Below, piece after piece: positions 24,500 through 34,475 of a DNA stretch of 64,000 bases; position 1 is the first letter of the stretch; each line of letters begins with the position of its first letter. The stretch spans positions 50,638 through 114,637 of the forward strand of contig QJNS01000245.1 of NCBI GenBank assembly GCA_004154925.1. Reading direction: 5' to 3'. The translations under genes and the position numbers were made by a program. This DNA comes from Monosporascus cannonballus (taxonomy: Eukaryota; Ascomycota; Sordariomycetes; Xylariales). Below the pieces are notes generated by a model. The model worked only from the letters and a program-made list of their open reading frames with translations, was not told the origin of the DNA and did no database searches.

Positions 24500-25900
24500 A
24501 AAATCAAAAAGAATTCCCGAAAAAGGCTTTAAACGCGACGATAAAAAACGTTAACGACCTTATTATTTTGGATATACGAATCGAAAAGTATTAATATATC
24601 GTAATAATAAATTGCGAAACTTTGAGCAGAAATTATATTGTACTAAATATGGTTAATAAGCTTAAACTGCTATAGAAATATAAGTTAAAACCTTATATAA
24701 TAACGAATACCGAAAGTTAGAAATTTGTTTACAATAATAGAAAAATTATACGCGAAATTAATTATTTCGAGATTTTTGTTAAAGAATAATATTAAATAAT
24801 TAATTATGATATCGTTCTATTTGGAAATTATAATATGATTTTAAATTACCATAGATATGCTAATACGGAATTTTGATTAATAATAAAATTGACCAGATAA
24901 AGTTCGCTTTATTCCTTATTAATAAATAAAAAGAATTAAAATCTTAATACTTGATTAAAAATAACGATAAATATAAATATAAGAATATAACAAATACCTT
25001 ATTACTCAAAAAAAACAAAACATAAAAAAACGGGTATTAAAAAAATACGACGTATCGTTATTATTATTAAAGCGAAATTAAAATTATTAAATAACTATTT
25101 AAAATAATAAGAATAATAACTTTAAAAGTTAGAAACTTTAATTAATATATTATCATAATATTATAAATATAAGCAGCTTTTCAAGAAAAAACTTAATACG
25201 AAATTATTAGAACATAACGAATAAAATTACGAAATAATTTTTAAAAAAAGATTTTCGACGAAATTTTACCTTATTTATAATTTTAACGGAAACAAATTAT
25301 GTATTTTCAGAAAATACCTAAAAAATCGGCTATAAAAAAGATGGATTCGACATTCAAAATCATTAGTAAATTACCTAATATTTTTCGTATTTAAGAAAAA
25401 CGGAAAATTGCAACTTATAATTAATTATTAATAATTAAACAACGTTCTTATTAAAAATAAAATATTATTACTTTTAATTATAGAAATAAAAAAATAACTT
25501 TACGGAATTAAATAATTTATAACATTCGATTTTAAAAATAAATATAACCTTATTAAGATTAAAAGAGGATACGAATGAAAAATAGTTTTTAGGACGAAAT
25601 ACGGATTATTTAAATATTTGGTTATATTAATAGGACTTATAAACATATTAGCAACTTTTTAGCGAATAATTAATTATATATTACGAAAATATTTTAATAT
25701 TTTTATCGTTTGTTATTTTGATAATATTTTTATTTTTTAAAAAATAAAAAAAACATACGTAAAATATATTTATAAAGTTTTTTAAGTTTTACAAAATGCA
25801 AAGTTATTTATTAATGTAGAAAAAAATTAGTTCCATATATAGGAAGTAAAATATCTGGCATATATTATTACTTTAGAACATATCAGAATAAATCCCAAGA
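24500..25900 (+). pseudogene. Protease/reverse transcriptase remnant of gypsy A2
   Basis: The frame at 25,681 reads LRKYFNIFIVCYFDNIFIF, the RT core 'LREYLDxFVVxYLDDILIF'. The YLDD box is YFDN (25,714-25,725), with the second Asp changed to Asn (GAT to AAT). About 40 bp upstream, NILATF-RIINYIL matches 'NAPATFQRxINxxL'. The region near 24,560-24,650 (YIVIINCETLSRNYIVLNMV) is a degraded aspartic protease block. Stops occur throughout. Confidence 0.8.
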
Positions 25901-26079
25901 AAATTATTACAGTTATAAAATAACAAACGTTAATAACGATTAAAAAAGTATAAATATTCCTTAAATTCGCCAACTATTATAGAAAGTTTATTTGAAATTT
26001 TAGCAAAATAATTATACCCTTAACGAATTTTACGAAAATAAAAGTTTAAATAAACGCTCAATACGGAAAAAACATTTTA

Positions 26080-26560
26080 AAAAATTAAGGATATAATTAT
26101 TAACGAATTAATATTAATTATATATAATTTAAATTATTCCGTTAAATTAAAAACCGATATTTCGGATTATACGTTAAATGTAATAATCGGATAACGAAAT
26201 AATTAAGGCAATTTACACCTTATTATATTCTTTTCATATAAATTAAAAGGAGTCGAACTTAATTACGGTATTCCAAATAAGGAATTTATGATTATTATTA
26301 TGGTATTTTACGAATTTAAGTACTTCCTAAAGGGAAATTTGCACCAAGTTAAAATTTATACGAATTATCAAAATTTTACCCGATTTACTACGACCAAAAA
26401 GCTTACAGGACGATAATTAAAATACGCGGAAAAATTGGCGAACTTTAATTTTATTATCATCTATAAAAAAAGATCAAAAAACGGCAGAACAAATATTTTA
26501 AGCAAACGATTAAACCTTGAAAAGAAATTGGTTAAAATTAGCTATATAATTTTTAATATT
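26080..26560 (+). pseudogene. RNase H remnant of gypsy A2
   Basis: The frame from 26,147 reads LKTDISDYTLNVIIG, the RNase H start 'LETDASDYALGAILxQ' with its first catalytic Asp retained. Downstream, YTNYQNFTRFTTTKKLTGR corresponds to 'TDHKNLxYFxTTKxLxxRQ', and LANFNFIIIYKKRSKNGR to 'LxxFNFxIxYRxGxxNGRADALSRR'. It is broken by stops. Confidence 0.8.
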
Positions 26561-26759
26561 ATTACAAATAGATATTTACGTTTATAACAAATTACGATAA
26601 TTCGGGTAGTACCTAGTAATATATATTAAAAAATCTAATAGTATAACGATAGTTTTTTAGAAAATTAAAAAACGGATAAAATATAAATTCTAAACAAATA
26701 TCAAAAAGATTTGATACGAAAAATATACGAATATTAATTATATAAACATCCAGGGATTT

Positions 26760-27720
26760 ACAAAATCCTAAAACGGTTTTAACGCATATATTCCTTTCTT
26801 AAAATAAAATTAATAATATAAAAAGTTATACGGCAATATGATATTTACGCCAAAGCAAAAATTCGACGATATAAGCCATACGGAAAACTATAACTATTAT
26901 CAATCGCAAAGTAATTATAATACTTAATTATATTTAACTTTATTATTAAATTTTTTATATTTAAAGATTTAGTTATAAAAATATATTACGATAATATTTT
27001 CGTAATTATCGACCGATTTACGAAATTTTCCTATTTTTTACCATATCATAAGGATACAAACGCCGAACAAATAATATACATTTTTTAAACATATTTTTAA
27101 CGTATACGGATTACTAATAAAAATTATATTAAATAAAGGATCGATATTTGTATTTAAGTTTTAATAAAGCCTTATGACATAAATCGACTTAAATCATAAA
27201 TTATTTAATATATTTAAACTTTAAACAGATAAATAAATAAAATGACTAAATCAAATTTTAAAAACTTATTTACGATATTATATTAATTACGAATAAAATA
27301 ATTAAATTAAGAAATAACCAATCGTATAATTAACTTATAATACCAATTATTATAAAAATATTAAAATAATATTTACGAATGCAAATTTTGGTTTTATTTT
27401 AAACATTTATAAAAAAATATAAAACGATAATCCAATTAATATTAAAATAATCCTTATATTAAAATAATTACGATAATTACATTAAGAAATAAAAATAGAA
27501 TTAAAATGTGTACGGCATAAAATAAGCAAATATTATAATTAAAAAAGGTTAAAAAATTAATTTTCGAAAAAGGAAAAATGATTTTTTTTCGCTATAAAAA
27601 TATTTAAATAAAACGACTTAGCAAAAAATTCAATTTTAAGTATATCGGTTTATATAAAATCGCTAAAAAATCTTAAAAAATAATTATTAATTGAAATTTC
27701 CGTTAAAAATTAAATTCCAT
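26760..27720 (+). pseudogene. Integrase remnant of gypsy A2
   Basis: The frame 27,002-27,067 reads VIIDRFTKFSYFLPYHKDTN, with the catalytic Asp and the PxHKDT context still present. It is the better preserved of the two A-family integrases in the window (compare 1,195-1,260). Flanking sequence has many stops. The tail at 27,950-28,050, which is richer in GC and shared with A1, is where gypsy chromodomains sit, but no motif is readable. Confidence 0.75.
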
Positions 27721-28637
27721 CTAATTTTTTATATTTTTTTATTCGAATTAGCAGCAGATATAATCAAAATACATACGGCATAAAACGATATAAAAATAAA
27801 AAACGAATAAATATACGAAATAGAAAAAATATTTAATATATAAAAATAAAACGGATTTACTTAATATTTAATTAAGTAAAAAAAGTACCCGGATTTCGAA
27901 AACACCTAAAAATTTACCAAAAACCTTATTAGCGCTTAACGCCTATTAAAGAATTTTTATTAATAACGACAGGCGCATCTTAATTAACAGCCGACCAGTC
28001 GATAGCCGGGATATCGGGCCAATCGGCCGCAATATATGCTAACGTAATAGCCGTAACGGCAATTTTTAATTATTTTTATTCCCGATATTTTTATTTTTTT
28101 AGCTTATCTAACGATTAAAGCTTACATTATACTATAATAATACCTTTCGAACGAATTAACGCCTTTTGCTTACGCAAACGAATAAAACGAAAAAAAGCTT
28201 TATTTATTTTTTCTTGATACTTACGTTAAGTTTCGAAATAAAGCCGTTAAACCTTTAATAATCGCTTTTTGGCAAACGTTTTTTTATATATTTTAAGCGT
28301 TAATATCCGTATCGAATATTTTATAAAGAAAAAATAAATACATTAATATTATTATAAGATCGACCCCAATTAATATATTCCTTATACCTTAAAACGTTTT
28401 CTATTATTTTACACCTTATATTTTTTAAAAAATAATAAAAGCAAAATATAATTTCGTAATTAAATTCATTAAAAACTTTTATAAAGTTAATACGACGAAC
28501 AGTAAAAAAATAAGGAACGCGACGAATTTTAAAAATACAAGACGACATAATTAAAAGCAAAAAAAAAGGGACATTCACTAAACAAAAAAAAGAAGAAAAA
28601 AAATCTTGAGGACAAAATTTTGGAGGAGGAAAATTCG

Positions 28638-29013
28638 TATTACGACCTAATAAACTCCGGCTTCAAGAAACGGTTAAATAGGGATTATACGGGCCACCCC
28701 ATAAAATTACGTAACGGTAATTATTGCCAAGCTAATAATCAAAAATAATTAAAAGGGATTATACGCGATTATAATTATTATTAGGCGTATAATTATAAGT
28801 AATTAAGCCAAAAAGAAAAAAGATATATACGCTTATTATTTCCATAATTTAAATAATTTCAGCTTATAATATAATATCGTTACCTAAGGCACCCTTGGCA
28901 TTACGAAACGTAACACGTTATTATATCTATTGCTTAGATTCTTACGATACTCCTGCCAACATAAACCCGTCGACTTAAGGTTTAATAGTTGGTTAAACCG
29001 CCTAGCCGTCACA
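28638..29013 (+). repeat. 3' LTR of gypsy A2 (376 bp)
   Basis: It begins TATTACGACC (TG changed to TA) and ends GCCGTCACA. It pairs with 22,257-22,632, and its right half with the end of the A1 LTR and, reversed, with the C LTR. Confidence 0.85.
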
Positions 29014-29031
29014 CTAACAGCTAGGGGGGTA

Positions 29032-29272
29032 TGTTAGACCCAGTTGAAGTCGATCAAATAGCTAAGCCTTAGGTTAATTTGATCACTTACTGAAATAAGG
29101 TTACTTTATGCACCCCCGGTATCTTTTCCTCTTAGCTACAGCTATATTTACGTGTATAAAAGGAGGGTTCGTTACCTTCACCCTCTAGCTAGGACCTTCT
29201 AGAGGTCAAGGCAACCTGTTAATACATTTTTCTTCAGTTATATGCTTCTGTGTGTGATGTCAGGGTCTCACA
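29032..29272 (+). repeat. 3' LTR of the Copia element (241 bp)
   Basis: It begins TGTTAGACCC and ends GGGTCTCACA, followed by TSD copy GGTTC. A TATA box TATAAAAG is at 29,155-29,162. It has nearly normal base composition at its right end. The RIP-degraded block ends exactly here. Confidence 0.88.
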
Positions 29273-30235
29273 GGTTCCTTGACGATCTTTGGCGGCTTGG
29301 AGGAATCGGAGGTACCGGAATGGTAACAGTCATCTTGGAGTCTCTCAATTGAATTGAAAGTGCGGCTCTGCAATCGGTTAGAAACGCTTGCTATTTGGTT
29401 GTTGGATGGTCAGTCTTTACCTTGCCGTCGTACCTGTATTGGCAAGCGGGATACCTGCTGGTGATGTTCACACTCTTTACATATGCCGTATAGGGCAGCC
29501 CATTGAAGTCTATCTCACCTCCAGCCCATTGAACCGTCCAGTCGCTGTTGTCGGGGTCTCCTCCACCCCAAAGCCCAATCTGAAGTTTCATGGAAGACAA
29601 GGGAAACATGAACCCCTGAGGCGTGTCCTTGGCGGAAAAGCTGCGAGTGAGCCTGTTATCGACGTACCAATTGATATGATTCTCGCCCCACTCGACCGAA
29701 TACGTGTGGAACTGCTCCGTAGGCCTATAAGCCTCCTTCTGATAGTCGTGGCGCCATCCCACGTATTCCCGTGGGAGAAGACGTTCGTCTCAATAGTCCA
29801 CTGCCCGTCGGGAGGTGGAAATGGCTTCTCCCCGTGCTGGTTCCCCGTGAACTCCCAGTCAATCTCGTCCTGGACGTCGGACCATAGTACTGCGCTGCCG
29901 ACAATGCCTTGACCGGATGCGATCTTCATCTCCACGTCATAACGGCCGCCAAGCATATAGAAGTCGGTCCACATATGAGGCGCATTTTTCCTCTCCCCGT
30001 ACGCAAATTCGGTTCCGTTAGGAGTGAACTTAACAGTCTCATGGCTTGCAATGACCCAGTTCGGGGGTGGTTCAGTCTCCTTCGTGAAGTCTATGTAGTA
30101 ACTCTCTTCCAGCCATGCTTTGTTCGGGGGGCAAGTCGACTTAAGCGGGTTGCAGTCGGGTATTAGCTGCGGAGTGACCAACCGAGCCGCAAGGCCTAAG
30201 ATGGTAAGCGAACTAAGATATTCTCTTTTTAGCAT
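29273..30235 (-). pseudogene. GH16 Crh-like transglycosylase gene, 5' part, disrupted
   Basis: Crh-type GH16 enzymes are secreted or GPI-anchored and cross-link chitin to beta-glucan in the fungal wall. The minus-strand start at 30,235 gives MLKREYLSSLTILGLAARL (a signal-peptide-like start), then the Crh N-terminal CNPLKSTCPP (residues 29-37) and the catalytic motif DEIDWEF (residues 123-129, with the ExDxE residues Glu124, Asp126 and Glu128). Two defects are visible. One base is missing near 29,755-29,765: the frame ending NVFSHGNTW must shift to continue WRHDYQKEAYRPTEQFHTYS. The Copia element interrupts the gene at codon KEP. A normal intron (29,411-29,359; donor GTAAAG, branch CTAAC) joins YRYDGK to SRTFNSIERL. 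The rest of the gene is at 16,752-16,156. Confidence 0.8.
29359..29411 (-). other. Intron in the GH16 pseudogene
   Basis: On the minus strand this 53-bp interval starts GTAAAGACT and ends CTAACCGATTGCAG, with a branch-point-like CTAAC 9 bp before the AG. Removing it joins ...YRYDGK in phase 0 to SRTFNSIERLQDDCYHSG, as in other Crh proteins. Without splicing the frame meets a TAG. Confidence 0.75.
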
Positions 30236-31627
30236 GTTGATGACCTAGCAGGGATCGATTATGACAATAGTTAAGGTATCGTTGGCGAACGAAATCCTGA
30301 CAAGCATTTGGTACGAGGGCTCTGCGACTACCCATATTAGGTATCAGTGGATAAAGAGCCATTGTCAAGCTCTATAGTCAAGCGTTGGGGAGAAGATTCA
30401 AAGCAAGAATCAAAGGCATGGTAAGCCGGATTCCCTCTTCCGGCTCCTAGAGACATTGGCGGAACACAGCACAAAGAGCAGCGCGGTCCACCTGAGATAG
30501 CCACGTTTGCCTCCTTATGAATAGGTTTGCTATAATTATATAATAATTAGGTCCGGATAATACACTGCATGAATGAACACCGCTTCGCCATGTCCGTGTT
30601 CCATCGTGCATTGTTGCGTCTTTGATATATTTAATTTACCAATAAACCGCCAAACTCAGCGGCATTGGGATCATTACTCATCAGCATGAGTATCAGGGTT
30701 CATCAACCGCCACCTTTACCTTCACGAAGGACCAGACGCGCTGATTTTCATCTGCTCCAAAGTGCTACGAGTCTAATTCTCCAATGTAGCTGTCATACAT
30801 GATTATTTTGAATGGCCACGATTTGAGAATGATGCAACGTTTGTTTGAGTTGCTGCGGAACCCAGACAGCTGCATTTAACGCGAAGTCGTAGTCCGCACA
30901 TGGAGTGCTTACCCGGCAGAGATAAGTAGGGCGTGTATATAGATATATAGATATATGCGGAAGATAACGGATACAAATATAAAATCAAAGAACTAAATGT
31001 TGCGGTCGATATTGTGGCCTAACGGCTCCAATGAGGGGCGCTGGGGAACCATATGGGTTATAAAACGGGCTGGAATAGGCTAAATGGCTTGGGGGGGTCC
31101 TCCGTCATTGGACCCAAAGTCGTCATAAACGGCTTCTTTTAGACGCGATATTTCCCGAAAGTATGAACAATTTGCAGTTTATTATATAATCGCTTGCGTT
31201 ATACTTGTTGTTATTATAGAATGCTGTCTTGGGAAGTGCAGAAAGGCGACACTATTCTGGCAGCGAAAAAGAATTGCATAAAAGACGTGTGATGCGGATA
31301 CGCCGGCCGAAGTGTGGCGCTTCCGTGGAGCTTTACGAGATCCACTATTTGGGTGCACTTCGTATTCATCGGCACATCCTAGGCTTGAGGCTTCGAGAAG
31401 GGTGTCTAGTTCACTAAAGGGTTCCACTTCGTCAAGTCTCGGCCTAAGGGGTAGGTCCACTAGGTAACATGCTTATGACCGACCTCCCAAACGGTATGAG
31501 TTCCTGTCTGCGTCCCAAGGAAAGGGGGTCCTCCTAATCCTACTTAAAGGTGGACGTCCGTCCTGCGAATTCATATGGAGGAACGCGAGATATCGACTCA
31601 ATCATCAGTTGTCATTCATTCTCCAAG
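30236..31627. other. Intergenic region between the GH16 and aspartic protease genes
   Basis: These are the divergent upstream regions of the broken GH16 gene (minus) and the protease gene (plus). Open frames on both strands here are short and have no recognisable motifs. I see no RNA gene. No RIP-type AT enrichment is visible apart from a short AT run at 30,530-30,550. Confidence 0.5.
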
Positions 31628-32898
31628 ATGCCTGGCACGTCCGTTCGTTCGTTATTGACGGCTTGCTCCCTAGCTGCCCAGACATCAGCAGCCGTGATCG
31701 ATCTGCCGATCTGGTTCAGGAACAGCTACGTAAGCTACTGCACCAATTCGACACCTACACAGCTGCTGACCCGGTATGAATTTAGGCCAGTGTGCAGGTA
31801 GCAATCGGCACACCGCCGAAGAACCATTTTCTGCGCTTCGATACCGGAAGCGCAACGACGTGGGTCGTCGACGAGGTCTGCGAGACGGAGTGTGCCAACT
31901 ACAGCCAGTGAGAAATGACATTTTCCTCTACTCCGCGCCCTTGCTGACACCCTTCCAGCTACCCTCGCAATGGCTACAACGCCAGCGCCTCGTCAACGGC
32001 CGGCTCTCTGGGCACATACGGCGTGATTGAATTTCTCGAGAGCGACACCGCAGGACTAGGCGTGTACGACCAGTTCTCTGTCGGGGGCACGTCGTGGAGC
32101 CAGACCTTCATAGCTGCCAACGAGAGCTCCTGGGCCCAGACGGCCGCGGACGGGTTTTTGGGCCTGGCCTTTTCGAACATCGCCGTGGCGAACACGACCA
32201 CCGTGGTCGAGACGATGATGCAGCAGGGCATGCTCGACGAGCCGCGATTCAGCATCTACCACGGCTGGGAGTTCAATAACACTGGTGACGGTCCCGGGGA
32301 CGGCGAGCTGACCATCGGCGGCTCGAAGGAGGAGAAGTACACGGACGGCAATCTGACGTGGGTGCCGCTGCATTATTACTGGGATGGATTCCAGGTCTGG
32401 CGCGCCCGTATCGTCGCGATGACCGGCAGCACGACGTCGGCGAACGGCACGAAGGAGGAGACCACCGTCGGCTTCGAGTGGTCGTTCTCCGTGTTCGACA
32501 CCGGCGCGGGGTCCATCTCGGTCCCCGAGAACCAGGTCGACGCCATCTACGCGTCGATCGGCATGGACTACCGGGCGATCCTGGAAGGCCACCACATCCC
32601 GCTGTGCAGCGAGTTCAACTCGTCATGGTCCGTGTCGTTCGACTTCTCGGACGCCGACGAGACGAGGGTCATCACGCTCACGGGCGACCAGCTCGCGCGG
32701 CCCGGCTTCGCGGAGCGGGAGGACGCCTGCTGGCCGCCATTCAACGGCGGTAACACCGACGACTTCTTCCTCATCGGCACGCCGCTGCTCCACCTGTTCT
32801 ATACCGTCTGGGACTTCGGCGCGGAGCAAGTCGAGAACTATCGGCCGAGCATCGGGTTTGGAGCTCTGAAGCCCGAGTTCCGTGGCATAGAGACGTAA
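31628..32898 (+). CDS. Secreted pepsin-like aspartic protease (family A1), 3 exons
   Basis: Predicted exons are 31,628-31,729, 31,798-31,907 and 31,959-32,898, giving 383 aa. The start MPGTSVRSLLTACSLAAQTS is a signal peptide. Exon 2 carries VAIGTPPKNHFLRFDTGSAT with the first catalytic Asp (residue 49). Exon 3 carries VFDTGAGSISVP with the second (residue 251), and GFLGLAFSN between them is the usual 'GxxGLAF' block. Introns are 68 bp (GTAAGC...GTGCAG, branch CTGAC) and 51 bp (GTGAGA...TTCCAG, branch CTGAC). Both keep the frame. The length is slightly short for a secreted fungal aspartic protease with little propeptide: the DTG comes at residue 49, so no pepsin-type propeptide of normal length is present. 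No GPI signal is seen at the C-terminus. The role is likely extracellular protein digestion; the substrate is unknown. Confidence 0.85.
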
Positions 32899-33030
32899 CG
32901 CGAGAGGTCAACTAATTGGTCAATATTCGTTATTTAAGGACATACGAATTCCGCTTAGGATGTGTCTCAAGCGGTGAGGCCCGTACAGGGTCGGGATGAC
33001 TGAATTAGACATTTCGAATTAATTCATCCC

Positions 33031-33897
33031 CTAATTGGACGTTCTCACTGCTTCCATTTCCGTATGCATCGTAGGACACTCTAAAGGGATTATTCGGGAC
33101 CAAATCTGTACGGCCTGATCCCCAGAGCTCATTTGGACGGCTACTTGCCGTGTCCCCTCCCATTCGCGATTACGCTTAGTTGTTGATCCAGCCACGTCGG
33201 GATAAGGTAGCAGTGATACCTTCGTTGTCCCACGAATAGAATGGCCACACTCGAAGGAAAGAACCCGTCGACATACCCTGTAAGAGACAAAAGGCAAGAC
33301 CAAGAAAAGCGATGCCACATCGAGGCCAAGGTAGGCAAACATAGCCTACGGGAGACATGGGGTGAACGAGATTGAAACCGACTGTAAACCCGTAACATCA
33401 CATACGAACGGCTCTTGCATGGCGTACAGCCGCTGGTATACCTGGAGAATCGCCGCAACGATCAAGTTCGATCTCCGCAAATAAGGATGAGCTTCCACTT
33501 GGATTTCTGGGAAATTTAAGTTTCCAATTCTGCCGCGGGAACCTCTCGTCCGCGTATGGTATAAGCCTGTCGGTCAAATGGATGTTCAGATATTCCGATC
33601 GCCATATATGTTTCGTATCCGCCTGCACCTGTTGGAGAACGAGGCCGTATATCTGCCCATCCCCGAGATATAGGGGCAACGCGAACGACGTTATGGCCCG
33701 TGGTAACTGGCGAGGCGAATGGAAGGCCTCGTTATCTTTTTCAAGAGTTGTAGTCCATCAGCATACCTAGCTCCCGCTCGTTAAATAAGCAGAAACAAAA
33801 GTGGCGCCCAGTATCGTGGAAAGAGTCACAAGCGCTAACATCGCTAGGTAAGCCAAGGAAAGCATATTTTAACTCGCTCAAAGGCTTACGAAGATGC

Positions 33898-33928
<31 letters not shown>

Positions 33929-34475
33929 GAGAGAGAGAGAGAGAGAGAGAGAGAGCCCCGGAGTTGGCAGAGCTCGTTGACCTAACCAGGACCCTCAGCA
34001 CCTCCGTAAAGTAAAAGTGACTTGCCGGCAACTAGGGCACCGCGCACGGAACTGTTCACTGATGCCCAAGTCCAGGTTGGGGCGGATATTTTGCGTGAAT
34101 CCCCGATGCGTTTCCCCGTCGACACTCCAATACCGAGTTTTAAACAGATAACTGTTCCCAATGGTCGGCCAAGTAGCGGTTGTCTAGTATTGGTTGGGAT
34201 ATGGAGGCAAGACCCGAAATGGAGGAAGCTTGTCCGTCTCGCGGAAGTTTTTCCACCGTTGGCATATTCGGGTAGGCGTTTGTCGTAAAGAACTGTTTGA
34301 AGAAAAGTGTCTCCCCTTTCTGGTCCTCGTGGAAGGCGGAGTCAGCAAGCATAGACTCGTGCAACACTTCTGTGGTCAAAGTCTCCGAACACAACTCTAT
34401 ATCAATTTTGTTTCTGTGAAATGCAGTACCCTTGGGGGCTTGTAGAGCTTCCTTAGCACCTCGGTATATTTGCAA
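33031..34475 (-). pseudogene. Possible decayed coding remnant, unrecognised
   Basis: Several minus-strand pieces look protein-like in composition but are separated by stops and frame changes. The frame 34,475-34,140 (111 codons) begins MQIYRGAKEALQAP. An open frame from about 33,743 to 33,398 includes LPLYLGDGQIYGLVLQQV and ends in a stop. The frame 33,342-33,031 ends near VQIWSRIIPLE. The microsatellite at 33,902-33,955 lies between the first two. I do not recognise a family; a decayed gene of a large accessory family is one possibility, and chance open frames are another. Confidence 0.22.
33902..33955. repeat. Microsatellite: poly-T followed by (GA)n
   Basis: 27 T (33,902-33,928) are followed directly by about 13 GA repeats. 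It is a simple sequence repeat with no evidence of function. Its length makes it prone to assembly error. Confidence 0.95.

Larger units (their letters stand above)
22257..29013 (+). mobile_element. Gypsy element A2, LTR to LTR, nested in the Copia element
   Basis: This is a complete but dead Ty3/gypsy element of 6,757 bp. Both LTRs are 376 bp (22,257-22,632 and 28,638-29,013) and the TSD is a perfect CTAAC (22,252-22,256 and 29,014-29,018). A GGAGGAGGAAAA polypurine tract (28,622-28,633) precedes the 3' LTR. On the plus strand it has a gag region (about 22.7-24.0 kb), protease/RT (24.5-25.9 kb), RNase H (26.1-26.55 kb), integrase (26.8-27.7 kb) and a chromodomain-position tail (27.9-28.05 kb). 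It is the same family as A1, and it inserted only 13 bp upstream of the Copia 3' LTR. Confidence 0.88.
16753..29272 (+). mobile_element. Copia-type LTR retrotransposon inserted in the GH16 gene, RIP-degraded
   Basis: LTRs lie at 16,753-16,990 and 29,032-29,272, flanked by a perfect GGTTC on each side (16,748-16,752 and 29,273-29,277). A G-rich polypurine tract (AGCTAGGGGGGT, 29,019-29,030) abuts the right LTR, giving plus orientation. Without the nested gypsy A2 and its TSD the element is about 5.76 kb, normal for Ty1/copia. The domain order fits copia: gag/zinc-knuckle-like region near 18.0 kb, integrase region about 18.2-19.8 kb (too mutated to read), RT 20.2-21.1 kb, RNase H 21.5-21.95 kb. 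A tRNA-like sequence follows the RNase H. No frame is intact. Confidence 0.85.

Noticed and set aside
32056..32829. Long antisense and alternative-frame open frames over the aspartic protease
   Set aside because: High GC third positions in the protease exon create shadow frames. Only the plus frame carries both DTG motifs and splices correctly.
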